Shown here: one piece after another, positions 52,478-61,623 of the stretch | Position numbering within the stretch: the stretch's first letter is position 1 | Layout: each line of letters begins with the position of its first letter | Assembly: GCF_017569185.1 (NCBI RefSeq) | Contig: NZ_CP071869.1 | Location: 1,054,001 to 1,118,000 of the forward strand | Reading direction: 5' to 3' | Length of the DNA: 64,000 bases | Source of the DNA: Polaribacter cellanae | Lineage (GTDB): Bacteria > Bacteroidota > Bacteroidia > Flavobacteriales > Flavobacteriaceae | Made by a program: the position numbers and the translations under genes | The notes under the pieces: generated by a model | The model's database searches: none | Told to the model about the DNA's origin: nothing | The model's input: only the letters and a program-made list of their open reading frames with translations

Positions 52478-53212
52478 ATGAACAAAAAAATAATTTTAAC
52501 CTGCTTAATTTTTACGATTGCATTTTCTATGAATGCGCAAAACTGGTGGGGAAATAGCAAAAAAATAAAAGGAAATGGAAATGTGGTTACTGTAAATAGA
52601 ACCACACCTAATTTCGATGGTGTTACTGCAGGTGGCTCTTTTGATGTAATTCTTGTAAAAGGAAAAGAAGGAAACATTAAAATTGAAGGAGAAGAAAACA
52701 TTATTCCTTATATAAAAACAGAAGTTAAAAGAAATACCTTAAAAATAAATTACAAGAAAAATACCAATATTAGAACCACAAAAAGATTAACTATAACTGT
52801 ATTTTACAATGATATTGAAAGTGTTTCTTTGGGGGGGTCTGGAAATATTTCTAGCAAAGAAAAAATTACTGCACGAGATTTTAATGCGAGTTTAGGAGGT
52901 TCTGGAAAAATAGATTTACATATACAAGCTAAAGAAGTTAGTGCATCTATTGGTGGTTCTGGAGATATCGATTTAAAAGGAAATACCACAAAATTAACTT
53001 GTTCTATTGCAGGTTCCGGAAGCATTAGGGCTTTCGATTTAAAAACCGATGAAGTAAAAGCAACTGTTGCTGGTTCTGGAAGTATTAAAACAACTGTAAA
53101 ATCTAAAATAAAAGCAAAAATAGTAGGCTCTGGAAATCTATATTACAAAGGAAACCCAAGTCATATAAATACAAAATCTGTAGGTTCTGGAAGTGTTATT
53201 GATAGGAATTAG
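52478..53212 (+). CDS. DUF2807 (head GIN domain) exported protein
   Basis: 244 residues with a signal peptide ending FSMNAQ (about 21). It begins with IKGNGNVVTVNRTTPNFDGVTAGGSFDVILVKGKEGNIKIEGEENIIPYIKTEVKRNTLKI, the DUF2807/GIN domain. Seven GSG-centred repeats follow (GGSGNIS, GGSGKID, GGSGDID, AGSGSIR, AGSGSIK, VGSGNLY, VGSGSVI). Such repeats form a beta-helix with a Gly-Ser turn ladder. Function is unknown. It is 29 bases after the DYGS-repeat gene and ends the sigma operon at a strong terminator. Confidence 0.88.
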   Translation: MNKKIILTCLIFTIAFSMNAQNWWGNSKKIKGNGNVVTVNRTTPNFDGVTAGGSFDVILVKGKEGNIKIEGEENIIPYIKTEVKRNTLKINYKKNTNIRTTKRLTITVFYNDIESVSLGGSGNISSKEKITARDFNASLGGSGKIDLHIQAKEVSASIGGSGDIDLKGNTTKLTCSIAGSGSIRAFDLKTDEVKATVAGSGSIKTTVKSKIKAKIVGSGNLYYKGNPSHINTKSVGSGSVIDRN

Positions 53213-53245
53213 TTTTTTTTGACTTTTAATTTTAAAACTTTAGAC

Positions 53246-53288
53246 AAAAAAAGCGTAAAAATGATAAATCATTTTTACGCTTTTTTTT
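53246..53288. terminator. Bidirectional terminator between DUF2807 and GlmU-like genes
   Basis: GCGTAAAAATGAT (53253-53265) and ATCATTTTTACGC (53268-53280) are perfect complements, flanked by a seven-base A tract on the left and an eight-base T tract on the right. It serves both convergent genes. Confidence 0.92.
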
Positions 53289-53341
53289 CTTAATTCTTAG
53301 TTCTTGATTCTTGATTCTTGATTCTTAATTCTTAATTCTTA
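53289..53341. repeat. Heptamer tract (TTGATTC/TTAATTC)n
   Basis: About seven units alternating TTAATTC, TTAGTTC, TTGATTC (three) and TTAATTC (two) in direct tandem. It runs from the terminator's T tract up to the stop of the GlmU-like gene. Confidence 0.85.
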
Positions 53342-53346
53342 AACTA

Positions 53347-54522
53347 CTAATAATTCCTATACTCTTTCGTAATTTCAAAAACATGATTTAAAATTCGTTG
53401 GTCTTTATCATCAAAAACTAAATTTTTACGTTTCATAACAGCTGTTGCAACTTCCAATACTTTTCTCATTTGAAATGTTGTAAAACCTGCTGCTCCACCC
53501 CAACTGAAAGAAGGGATAAAATTTCTTGGAAAACCTGTTCCAAAAATATTTGTACTTACACCAACCACAGTTCCTGTGTTAAACATAGTGTTAATACCAC
53601 ATTTGGAGTGATCTCCCATCATTAAACCGCAAAATTGCAAACCCGTTTTTGCAAAATTTCCAGTTTCGTATTTCCATAATTTAACTTCTGCATAATTATT
53701 TTTTAGGTTCGAGTTGTTTGTATCTGCCCCTAAATTACACCATTCTCCTAAAACAGAATTTCCTAAATAACCATCATGTCCTTTACTTGTATAACCAAAT
53801 AAAACAGAATTATTAATTTCTCCACCAACTTTACAATAAGGCCCAAGTGTAGTACCTCCATAAATTTTGGTTCCCATTTTTACAACGGCTTTCTCACTCA
53901 TAGAAAATGGCCCTCTAATAGAAGCGTTTTCCATTATTAAAGCATCTTTACCAATATAAATAGGACCATTGGAAGCATTTAAAGAAGAGAAAATAACCTC
54001 TGCTCCTTCTTCAATAAAAATATTTTCTTTATTAATTACTTGAACTCCTTCTGGAATTGGTTGCGACGTTCTATCTTCTGTAATTAAATCGAAATCTTCT
54101 TTAATTGCTTTTCCATTGAAGGTAAAAATATCCCAATTTTCTTTAATTTGAAGTAACTCTTCTTCAAACTCGATTTGTGTATATTCATCGAAATTTACTT
54201 CCTCTTGAGAATCGGATGTGTAAAAAGCAATTACATCTTCACCTTTAAAAATAGCTTCGTTTTCACCTAAGTTTTTTACTTTTTCTACTAAAGAATTTGT
54301 AGGACAAAAAGAAGCATTTATTAAAATATTCTCTTCCATTTCTACCATTGGAAACTTCTCTTCCAAATATTCTTCAGTAATAGTTGTGGTAGTTAAACCC
54401 AAATGCTTTTCCCATTTTTCTCTAATGGTTAAAATACCAATTCTAATATCTGCAACTGGTCTTGTAAAAGTAAATGGTAACAGCGAATTTCTAACATCGC
54501 CATCGAATAAAATATAATTCAT
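53347..54522 (-). CDS. GlmU-like putative sugar nucleotidyltransferase
   Basis: 391 residues from the ATG at 54522 (MNYILFDGDVRNSLLPFTFTRPVADIRIGILTIREKWEKHL); seven codons upstream are open but unlikely. The N-terminal half (about 1-180) is a shortened and altered nucleotidyltransferase-like domain. The C-terminal half is a left-handed beta-helix with hexapeptide repeats (GPIYIGKDALIMENASIRGPFSMSEKAVVKMGTKIYGG) and the GlmU-like CNLGADTNNSNLKNNYAEVKLW. The usual GxGTRM-type nucleotide loop is missing, so the activity is uncertain. Function unproven. Confidence 0.82.
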   Translation of the reverse strand: MNYILFDGDVRNSLLPFTFTRPVADIRIGILTIREKWEKHLGLTTTTITEEYLEEKFPMVEMEENILINASFCPTNSLVEKVKNLGENEAIFKGEDVIAFYTSDSQEEVNFDEYTQIEFEEELLQIKENWDIFTFNGKAIKEDFDLITEDRTSQPIPEGVQVINKENIFIEEGAEVIFSSLNASNGPIYIGKDALIMENASIRGPFSMSEKAVVKMGTKIYGGTTLGPYCKVGGEINNSVLFGYTSKGHDGYLGNSVLGEWCNLGADTNNSNLKNNYAEVKLWKYETGNFAKTGLQFCGLMMGDHSKCGINTMFNTGTVVGVSTNIFGTGFPRNFIPSFSWGGAAGFTTFQMRKVLEVATAVMKRKNLVFDDKDQRILNHVFEITKEYRNY

Positions 54523-54752
54523 TTTAGAATTTTTTTTTTGCAAATATATAGGAATGCTTGTAATATGTGAAGAAAAGTTTGTGCAATATCACTTTAAAAC
54601 ATCGATAAAAAACATCAATTAACTTACAAACAACAATTATAAAGAGATAAAGCGTTAATGTTTCTAAACTTACCTTAAAGAAAAAAATAACTTTTATACC
54701 ATTTTAATTTCAACAATTTTAAGAATACTAAATTATAATCGTATTTTTGAAT

Positions 54753-55121
54753 ATGAAAAAAATTATAGGAATCTTATTAACTGTCGTAATTTTAATTACG
54801 TTATTATATTACGTTTTTATTTATAATATTACGTTTAGTGAAGGGGTTCGTTCTGGCGAATTAATTAAAATTAGTAAAAAAGGAGTTTTGGTAAAAACTT
54901 GGGAAGGAGAAATTAGTCAAGGTATTTCTGGGGCACAAATTTTTGCTTTTTCTGTAGAAGATAAGAACAAAAAAGTAGTCGAAAATTTACAAAAATTTCA
55001 AGGACGTTATGTAAAACTTACTTATATAGAAAGATATGCTACGTTTTTCTGGTTGGGTGATACCAAGTATTTTGTTACCAAAGTAGAAGAAGATCAATCT
55101 CCACATTTTAGGAAAAATTAA
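54753..55121 (+). CDS. Small membrane-anchored protein, unknown
   Basis: 122 residues with one N-terminal membrane helix (about 4-25) and a soluble part containing SEGVRSGELIKISKKGVLVKTWEGEI and an SH3-like set of beta strands. The ATG at 54753 is favoured over a TTG two codons upstream. Small proteins like this are common in Bacteroidetes without a known role. It is followed within 5 bases by the thioesterase gene. A TATTTTTG -7-like box sits at 54742-54749, only three bases before the start, so a leaderless or short-leader message is possible. Confidence 0.75.
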   Translation: MKKIIGILLTVVILITLLYYVFIYNITFSEGVRSGELIKISKKGVLVKTWEGEISQGISGAQIFAFSVEDKNKKVVENLQKFQGRYVKLTYIERYATFFWLGDTKYFVTKVEEDQSPHFRKN

Positions 55122-55126
55122 AAAAG

Positions 55127-55675
55127 ATGAAAAAAAAATTTAAACATATTGAAGAATCTCAATTAACCATTACAGAGTTAATGTTGCCATCGCATTCTAA
55201 TTTTAGTGGAAAAATTCATGGTGGACATATTTTAAACCTAATGGATCAAATTGCGTTTGCGTGTGCCTCGAAACATTCCGAAAATTATTGCGTAACTGCT
55301 TCCGTAAACAAAGTAGATTTTTTAAACCCTATTGAAGTTGGTGAATTAGTAACCTTAAAAGCTTCCATAAATTATACAGGAAGAACTTCTATGGTTGTGG
55401 GGTTACGTGTAGAATCGGAAAATATTAGAACTGGCGAAAAGAAACATTGTAATTCTTCTTATTTTACAATGGTTGCTAAAGACCAAGCTGGAAAAAGTGC
55501 GCAAATTCCTGGCATTATTTTAACTTCTAAAGATGAAATAAGACGTTTTGCAAGATCCATTACAAGACAAAATGAAGGTAGAAACAGAACGTCTCGTTTT
55601 AGTAGTAAAATTTTTAAAACGGATGCATACATTCATCTATTAAAGGAAAGTAATTCTAGAATTGAGTTGAAATAA
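55127..55675 (+). CDS. Acyl-CoA thioesterase (hotdog fold, YciA/BFIT-like)
   Basis: 182 residues. A single hotdog domain with LMLPSHSNFSGKIHGGHILNLMDQIAFACASKHSENYCVTASVNKVDFLNPIEVGELVTLKASINYTGRTSMVVGLRVESENIRTGEKKHCNSSYFTMVA. The conserved N/HGG-x-LxxxD (Asp about 40) is the likely catalytic site. It hydrolyses acyl-CoA esters in the cytoplasm. A basic C-terminal tail (RSITRQNEGRNRTSRFSSKIFK) extends beyond the domain. It is co-transcribed with the small membrane protein. Confidence 0.88.
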   Translation: MKKKFKHIEESQLTITELMLPSHSNFSGKIHGGHILNLMDQIAFACASKHSENYCVTASVNKVDFLNPIEVGELVTLKASINYTGRTSMVVGLRVESENIRTGEKKHCNSSYFTMVAKDQAGKSAQIPGIILTSKDEIRRFARSITRQNEGRNRTSRFSSKIFKTDAYIHLLKESNSRIELK

Positions 55676-56202
55676 AGTAAGTTCTATAGAAATAATTTTA
55701 ATTGACTTTTCTAAAATCAGAAGACGCAGCCCTAAAGTTATAGACTAATATTGCTAAAGAACACCTCGATTAGAAATCTTATTATAAGACTTTACTAGTT
55801 TCTAAATAATTCGTTTATATTTTAAAGACAAAATTATTTTCCATAAAACAATAAAAAATAGAGAGAATTTAGGTAGTTATAAATCACACTTAAAAACTTT
55901 AAAATATACGAATCTAAAAAATTAACAAACAGAGTTTTATTTACATTCCTATACAATTTCTAAAATAAGTATTAAAGTTAATTTTCCAATTCTCATAATT
56001 TTTATTTTGAGTTATATTTTATAGATGCAGAAATTCCGAAATAGTTGCGTGAAATTACTGCCAAGACCTAATGTAAATCATTAAAACGATTTCATATTCG
56101 TCTATTAGCGAAAACAAAAAAGCATCCAACTTTTAAACTAACAATTGCATGCTTTTTAAATATAAATAACAGAGCTTTACATTCCCTCTAAAAAAATAAA
56201 TT
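55676..56202. other. 527-base gap with no clear gene
   Basis: AT-rich stretch between the thioesterase and leuB. Apart from the leuB terminator at 56116-56157 I see no conserved motif, repeat family or plausible ORF. It may be decayed sequence. Confidence 0.6.
56116..56157 (-). terminator. Terminator of the leu operon
   Basis: AAAAAGCAT (56116-56124) pairs with ATGCTTTTT (56149-56157) around a 24-base loop. On the minus strand a T tract follows. It lies about 45 bases after the leuB stop. Confidence 0.65.
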
Positions 56203-57258
56203 TTATATATGTTCTGCCAACCAGTCTCCTACTTCTTTTGTTCCGTAAGATTTTCCTCCGTCAGCTAAATCTTCTGTTACAATTCCTTTATTTAAAGCAT
56301 TGTTTACAGCATCTCTAATTGCTTTTCCTTCTTTTTGTAAACCAAAGTTTTCGAACATCATAGCTGCAGATAAAATAGTTGCCATCGGATTTGCAATATT
56401 TAAACCTGTTGCTTGTGGATAAGAACCATGAATTGGCTCAAATAAACCAATATCTGCTCCTAAAGAGGCACTTGGCATTAACCCCATAGAACCAGATATT
56501 ACAGAAGCTTCATCTGTTAAAATATCTCCAAATAAATTTTCCGTAATTAAAACATCGTAACTATTTGGCCATTGAACCAAACGCATCGCAACTGCATCTA
56601 CAAACTCATAAGAAACTACCACTTCTGGATACTCTTTTTCCATTGCTTGCACAGTTTCTCTCCATAATCTTGATGTTTCTAAAACGTTCGCTTTATCTAC
56701 ACAACATAATTTTTTAGAACGAGTCATTGCCAATTCAAACCCTTTTTTTGCCAATCTTTGTACCTCTGCTCTTGTGTACACACAGTTATCGAAAGCAGTT
56801 TCTCCTTCATCTCTTCTCCCCTTTTCTCCGAAATAAATTCCACCTGTTAATTCACGTAAAAAAACCAAATCTGTTCCTTCGATTCTTTCTCTTTTTAAGG
56901 GAGATTTATCTAACAAAGAAGAAAATGTAAATGTTGGACGAACATTCGCAAACAGCCCTAATTTCTTACGCATTTTTAGTAAGCCTTGTTCCGGACGAAC
57001 TTTTGCAGAAGGATCGTTATCGAAACGTGGATGCCCAATTGCACCAAATAACACAGCATCTGAAGACGCACAAATTTTATGTGTTTCATCTGGATAAGGT
57101 TCTCCAACTGCATCAATTGCGGCTGCTCCTGTTAAGGCTGGTTTCCAATTAATTTTATGATTGAACTTTTTAGCAATAGCATCCGACACCTTTACTGCTT
57201 GGTCTATTACTTCTGGTCCAATTCCATCTCCTGCTAATAATGCGATATTTAATTTCAT
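56203..57258 (-). CDS. leuB: 3-isopropylmalate dehydrogenase
   Basis: 351 residues, normal. It oxidatively decarboxylates 3-isopropylmalate, or the methylmalate analogue in the citramalate route. It has LLAGDGIGPEV at the N-terminus, RPEQGLLKMRKKLGLFANVRPT, the substrate-binding FLRELTGGIYFGEKG, CVDKANVLETSRLWRE (catalytic Lys), the metal-binding DAVAMRLVQWP and ENLFGDILTDEAS, and the nucleotide-binding EPIHGSYPQATGLNIANP. It is the last gene of the leu operon. About 65 bases with octamer repeats separate it from the synthase gene. Confidence 0.95.
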   Translation of the reverse strand: MKLNIALLAGDGIGPEVIDQAVKVSDAIAKKFNHKINWKPALTGAAAIDAVGEPYPDETHKICASSDAVLFGAIGHPRFDNDPSAKVRPEQGLLKMRKKLGLFANVRPTFTFSSLLDKSPLKRERIEGTDLVFLRELTGGIYFGEKGRRDEGETAFDNCVYTRAEVQRLAKKGFELAMTRSKKLCCVDKANVLETSRLWRETVQAMEKEYPEVVVSYEFVDAVAMRLVQWPNSYDVLITENLFGDILTDEASVISGSMGLMPSASLGADIGLFEPIHGSYPQATGLNIANPMATILSAAMMFENFGLQKEGKAIRDAVNNALNKGIVTEDLADGGKSYGTKEVGDWLAEHI

Positions 57259-57267
57259 TTTTATTTA

Positions 57268-57327
57268 TTAAAAGATTAAATAATTGAAAGATTAAACCTT
57301 TCAATTTTTGAATTTTTGAATTTTTAA
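57268..57327. repeat. AT-rich short tandem repeats between the synthase gene and leuB
   Basis: Units such as AAAGATTAAATAATTG, ATTGAAAGATTAAA and three TTTTTGAA octamers follow each other. The last unit reaches the stop codon of the synthase gene at 57324. Confidence 0.65.
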
Positions 57328-58844
57328 ATAATATTCAACATTTTCTCTGTTGCTTTAATTGCAGATACTGTTTGATCTGAATCTAAACCACGTGTTATAA
57401 ACTCGTTTTTTTCTCTTTTCCAAGTGATAATTGTTTCACACAAAGCATCAGAATGACTTCCTGGTGGAATTCTAACGGCATAATCTATTAAACTTGGCAA
57501 TTCTTTTTTACTATGTGTTTTGTATAATTTCTTTAATGCATTCATAAAAGCATCAAACTGTCCATCTCCTTGTGCGTGTGCTTCGTAACGAAATCCTTCC
57601 AAGATTAACTGTAAAGTGGTAGAAGGCTTCATTCCTTTTGCGTGTCCTAAAACATAATTTTCTACAATAACACGTTTTTCAATAGTATCAGAATCTAAAA
57701 CATCAGAAATAATATAAGGTAAATCGTCTTGAGAAACCACTTCTTTTTTATCTCCTAATTCTATAATTTTTTGGGTTACTTTCTTTAATTCTTCATCATT
57801 TAAGCTGATACCTAAATCTTGTAAATTCTTTTGAATATTTGCTTTTCCAGAGGTTTTCCCTAAGGCATATTTACGTTTTCTTCCAAAACGTTCTGGCATT
57901 AAATCATTGAAATATAAATTATTCTTATTATCACCATCAGCATGAATTCCAGCAGTTTGCGTAAAAACATTGGCACCAACAACAGGTTTATTAACAGGAA
58001 TGCGAAAACCTGAAAATGTTTCTACCAATTTACTTACTTTATTCAATGCTGTTTCATTTACAGTCACTTCAACTTCTTTTAAAAAGTCGTTAATTACAGC
58101 AATTACACTTGCTAAAGGTGCATTTCCTGCACGTTCTCCCATTCCGTTTATGGTTAAATGCAATCCGTTAGCACCTGCTTTTACAGCTTCCATAACATTG
58201 GCAACACCTAAATCATAATCATTATGTCCGTGAAAATCGAAATGCGTATTTGGGTATTTATTGCGAACTTCTAAAATAAATGCAAAGGTTTCATCTGGAG
58301 TTAAAATTCCTAAAGTATCTGGTAATAAAATACGTTCTATATTTTGAGCAGTCAAAAAATCTAAATACTCAAAAACATATTCTTTGGAATTTCGCATTCC
58401 ATTAGACCAATCTTCTAAATAAACATTGGTTTTTATATTGTTTTTAGTCGCTAATTCAATAATAGATTTAATATCTACAAAATGTTGCGTTGGAGTTTTT
58501 TTAAGTTGATGTGTTAAGTGATTTAAAGAACCTTTGGTTAATAGGTTCTGGACTTTCGCACCAGATGCTACCATCCAATCAATAGATTTTCCACTATCAG
58601 CAAAGGTTAACACTTCAATTTTTTCTAATTGATTATTTTCTGAAGCCCAAGAAGTAATTTTTTGAACAGCTTCTAATTCTCCTTTAGAAACTCTTGCAGA
58701 GGCAATTTCTATACGATCTACTTTTAGTTCTTCTAACAATAATTTTGCAATGGTTAGTTTTTCTGAAACAGAAAACGACACTCCTGATGTTTGTTCGCCA
58801 TCACGCAGTGTCGTGTCCATTATTTCTATTTTTCTTTGGGTCAT
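57324..58844 (-). CDS. Citramalate synthase-type alpha-isopropylmalate/homocitrate synthase family enzyme
   Basis: 506 residues with N-terminal HMGL-like TIM barrel and C-terminal LeuA-type regulatory domain (from about 385). The DTTLRDGEQTSGVSFSVSEKL start (catalytic R14, D15), RIEIASARVSKGELE, NLLTKGSLNHL, NVYLEDWSNGMRNS, LLPDTLGIL and FHGHNDYDLGVANVMEAVKAG resemble the Leptospira citramalate synthase more than standard LeuA, from memory. The regulatory domain has the QGDGQFDAFMNAL and DYAVRIPPGSHSDALCETIITW patterns. The operon has leuC, leuD and leuB around it, which can serve either product. So it may be citramalate synthase (isoleucine from pyruvate) or a diverged LeuA. Confidence 0.85.
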   Translation of the reverse strand: MTQRKIEIMDTTLRDGEQTSGVSFSVSEKLTIAKLLLEELKVDRIEIASARVSKGELEAVQKITSWASENNQLEKIEVLTFADSGKSIDWMVASGAKVQNLLTKGSLNHLTHQLKKTPTQHFVDIKSIIELATKNNIKTNVYLEDWSNGMRNSKEYVFEYLDFLTAQNIERILLPDTLGILTPDETFAFILEVRNKYPNTHFDFHGHNDYDLGVANVMEAVKAGANGLHLTINGMGERAGNAPLASVIAVINDFLKEVEVTVNETALNKVSKLVETFSGFRIPVNKPVVGANVFTQTAGIHADGDNKNNLYFNDLMPERFGRKRKYALGKTSGKANIQKNLQDLGISLNDEELKKVTQKIIELGDKKEVVSQDDLPYIISDVLDSDTIEKRVIVENYVLGHAKGMKPSTTLQLILEGFRYEAHAQGDGQFDAFMNALKKLYKTHSKKELPSLIDYAVRIPPGSHSDALCETIITWKREKNEFITRGLDSDQTVSAIKATEKMLNII

Positions 58845-58952
58845 TTTATCAACTTGAAAAATATTTCTTTTTATTTTTTTATAGATTCCTATGTTTCGCT
58901 ATTGCTTCAATCGGAATGACAAAGCGATGTTATTTCAACTTTGTGAAGAAAT

Positions 58953-59552
58953 CTAAAACGGTCTTGTTTCCGCAAATGCAGCAATTTCGTTTTCCATATT
59001 TTTTAAATAATCAATATCATCGAAACCATTTAACATATTATCTTTTTTATAGGCATTAATGTCAAAAGATTCGCTTTCACCAGTGGCAACCAATGTTACT
59101 TTCTGGTTTGGTAAATCTACTTTAATTTCCGTTTTTGGGTCTGCCATAATTGCATCAAATAATTTGTCTGCAAATTCTGGAGAAACTTGAACTGGTAATA
59201 CACCAACATTCAAGCAATTTCCTTTAAAAATATCTGCAAATGCAGAAGAAATTACACAACGTAATCCAAAATCGTATACGGACCAAGCTGCATGTTCTCT
59301 TGAAGAACCAGAACCAAAGTTTCTACCTCCAACTAATATTTTAGAACCTGCATAAATCTTTTTATTTAAAGGGAAATCTGTTTTTGGTGTTCCATCTTGG
59401 TTGTATCTCCAATCACGAAAAAAGTTTTTATCAAAATCTACACGTTCTGTTGCTTTTAAGAAACGAGCAGGTATTATTTGATCTGTATCTACATTTTCTA
59501 TTGGTAATGGATATGCTGTACTTGTTAATACTTCAAATTTATCGTAAGCCAT
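58953..59552 (-). CDS. leuD: 3-isopropylmalate dehydratase small subunit
   Basis: 199 residues, the swivelling domain subunit of the aconitase-like isomerase. It has PLPIENVDTDQIIPARFLK near the N-terminus, the ILVGGRNFGSGSSREHAAWSVYDFGLRCVISSAFADIFKGNCLNVGVLPV core (about 73-122), and a C-terminus with long EIAAFAETRPF. The 199-residue length is usual. It lies about 110 bases downstream of leuC, with a heptamer tract in the gap. Confidence 0.95.
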   Translation of the reverse strand: MAYDKFEVLTSTAYPLPIENVDTDQIIPARFLKATERVDFDKNFFRDWRYNQDGTPKTDFPLNKKIYAGSKILVGGRNFGSGSSREHAAWSVYDFGLRCVISSAFADIFKGNCLNVGVLPVQVSPEFADKLFDAIMADPKTEIKVDLPNQKVTLVATGESESFDINAYKKDNMLNGFDDIDYLKNMENEIAAFAETRPF

Positions 59553-59560
59553 GTTTTTTA

Positions 59561-59664
59561 GTATTCAGTTGCCAGTATCAGTTGGCAGTAATTGTTTAAT
59601 TTTAATAAAATATTTTAATTCCATTCAGTTTTGTGACTGTAAACTGCCACTGAAAACTGCTAAC
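59561..59664. repeat. Degenerate CAGT/ACTG heptamer tract between leuC and leuD
   Basis: ATTCAGTTGCCAGTATCAGTTGGCAGT (N3CAGT units, 59562-59588) followed by CATTCAGTT, GACTGTAAACTGCCACTGAAAACTGC (to 59660). The last unit contains the leuC stop codon (CTA on the plus strand at 59660). Confidence 0.75.
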
Positions 59665-61060
59665 TAACAAGTAGCGTTCTTGGATCTGTAACTACTCCTT
59701 CTACTGCAGATGCTGCAGCTACTAAAGGACTTGCTAATAACGTTCTGGATCCTGGTCCTTGTCTTCCTTCGAAGTTTCTGTTCGATGTTGAAACTGATAA
59801 TTTTCCTGCTGGAATTTTATCATCATTCATTGCCAAACAAGCAGAACAACCTGGTTCTCTTAAAACGAAACCTGCATCTGTAATTATTTTATCTAATCCT
59901 TCTGTGTTAATTTGATCTACCACTTTATGCGAACCTGGAACCAACCAAGCAGTAACATTGTCTGCTTTTTTTCTTCCTTTTACAATAGAACAAAATGCTC
60001 TAAAATCTTCTATTCTTCCATTTGTACAAGATCCTAAAAAGACAAAATCAATGGGCTTACCAATCATAGAATCGCCTTCACTAAAAGACATATATCCTAA
60101 CGATTTTTTATACGTTTCTGCTCCTCCTTCAACATTTGCAGCTGTTGGAATCGATTTTGTTACGCCCATTCCCATTCCTGGGTTTGTTCCATAAGTAATC
60201 ATTGGCTCAATATCTGAAGCATCGTAATTAAATTCTGCATCAAATTCTGCATTTTCATCAGTATATAAAGTTTCCCAATATTTCATGGCTTTGTTCCAAT
60301 CTGCTCCTTTTGGAGTTAAAGAACGTCCTTTTATATATTCGAAAGTTTTTGCATCTGGAGCAATCATTCCTCCTCTTGCACCCATTTCTATTGACAAATT
60401 ACAAACTGTCATTCTACCTTCCATAGACATGTCTTTAAAAACATCTCCTGCATATTCTACAAAATAACCAGTTGCACCAGAAGTTGTTTGTTTGCTAATA
60501 ATGTACAAAGCAACATCTTTTGGAGTAACGCCTATACCTAATTTTCCGTTTACGTTAATGCGCATTTTTTTAGGTTTTGGTTGCATAATACATTGTGTAG
60601 ACAAAACCATTTCTACTTCCGAAGTTCCAATACCAAAGGCAATTGCACCAAATGCACCATGTGTAGATGTGTGAGAATCTCCACAAACAATGGTTGCTCC
60701 TGGTAAGGTAATTCCGTTTTCTGGACCTACAACATGTACAATTCCATTATTTTTATCTCCTAAACCCCAGTGAGAAATCCCATGCTTTTTCGCATTGTTT
60801 TCTAAGGCATCTAATTGATTCGCAGATAATGGATCCTCTACTGGTAAATGTTGATTTACTGTTGGTGTGTTATGATCTGCAGTCGCAAAAGTACGCTCTG
60901 GATATACAACTGTATTTCCTCTGCCTTCTAATCCTAAAAACGCAACAGGACTGGTAACTTCATGAATAAAATGACGATCGATAAAAAACACATCTGGTCC
61001 GTCTTTTACACTACGAACTACATGTGAGTCCCATACTTTGTCAAATAATGTTTTTGCCAT
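59660..61060 (-). CDS. leuC: 3-isopropylmalate dehydratase large subunit
   Basis: 466 residues, the aconitase-like [4Fe-4S] subunit. The cluster cysteines are in [14 protein letters not shown] and [11 protein letters not shown]. The N-terminal [13 protein letters not shown] and [33 protein letters not shown] are also typical. With LeuD it isomerises 2- to 3-isopropylmalate; the same enzyme works on citramalate in organisms that use that route. First gene of the operon, preceded by a 563-base noncoding gap that should contain its promoter. Confidence 0.96.
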   Translation of the reverse strand: MAKTLFDKVWDSHVVRSVKDGPDVFFIDRHFIHEVTSPVAFLGLEGRGNTVVYPERTFATADHNTPTVNQHLPVEDPLSANQLDALENNAKKHGISHWGLGDKNNGIVHVVGPENGITLPGATIVCGDSHTSTHGAFGAIAFGIGTSEVEMVLSTQCIMQPKPKKMRINVNGKLGIGVTPKDVALYIISKQTTSGATGYFVEYAGDVFKDMSMEGRMTVCNLSIEMGARGGMIAPDAKTFEYIKGRSLTPKGADWNKAMKYWETLYTDENAEFDAEFNYDASDIEPMITYGTNPGMGMGVTKSIPTAANVEGGAETYKKSLGYMSFSEGDSMIGKPIDFVFLGSCTNGRIEDFRAFCSIVKGRKKADNVTAWLVPGSHKVVDQINTEGLDKIITDAGFVLREPGCSACLAMNDDKIPAGKLSVSTSNRNFEGRQGPGSRTLLASPLVAAASAVEGVVTDPRTLLVS

Positions 61061-61623
61061 TTTTATTTTATATTTAGTAACTATTTCTTGTATCAGCTAT
61101 CAAATATAAAGCTTTCATTAGATTTTTAGGTTTTAGAAGTGTTTCTTACATTATATTCAACTGTTAAAGTTGTTTTTATGTATTTGATTTACAGTTTTTT
61201 AACCTATTTTAAAATACGATGTCTATTTGTTTTGTAGAATTTTTTATTATGTTAAAAATTAAAAATGCTAAAATTGAATATTACAGTGAAATTGATATAA
61301 ATTCTAAAATGAGAACTGAACTTGAAATAATAGGAATTCTTTTTATATTACCATAAATACTGAAGGAATTATTATTTAGAAAGGAATCTTAAACTACCTA
61401 ATTTCTAACTAACTTCTAGAATAATTAAAAGCTAATTATAAACTTTAATATTTTAGTCGTTTCTTATAAATCTCTCTCGAAGCTTAAATTTTTTTGTTTA
61501 ATTTTAAACTATTTCTGGTTAAAGATATTTATTTGGTAACAATAGTTTAATTTATTTTGAAAAAATTGTAACAAAATGAATAAATTAGTCGTCTAAATAG
61601 AGGATTAATTTACGAAACTACCT
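61061..61623. other. 563-base gap upstream of leuC, possible small ORF
   Basis: AT-rich divergent region between leuC and the TPR lipoprotein gene. A 45-codon ORF at 61219-61356 (plus, starting MSICFVEFFIMLKIKNAKIEYY) is not recognised and could be chance or a remnant. No leader peptide with Leu or Ile codons was noticed on the minus strand and no terminator-like hairpin stands out. Confidence 0.45.

Noticed and set aside
61219-61356. Small 45-codon ORF upstream of leuC as a leader peptide
   Set aside because: It runs away from leuC on the opposite strand and has no clustered Leu or Ile codons suited to attenuation.
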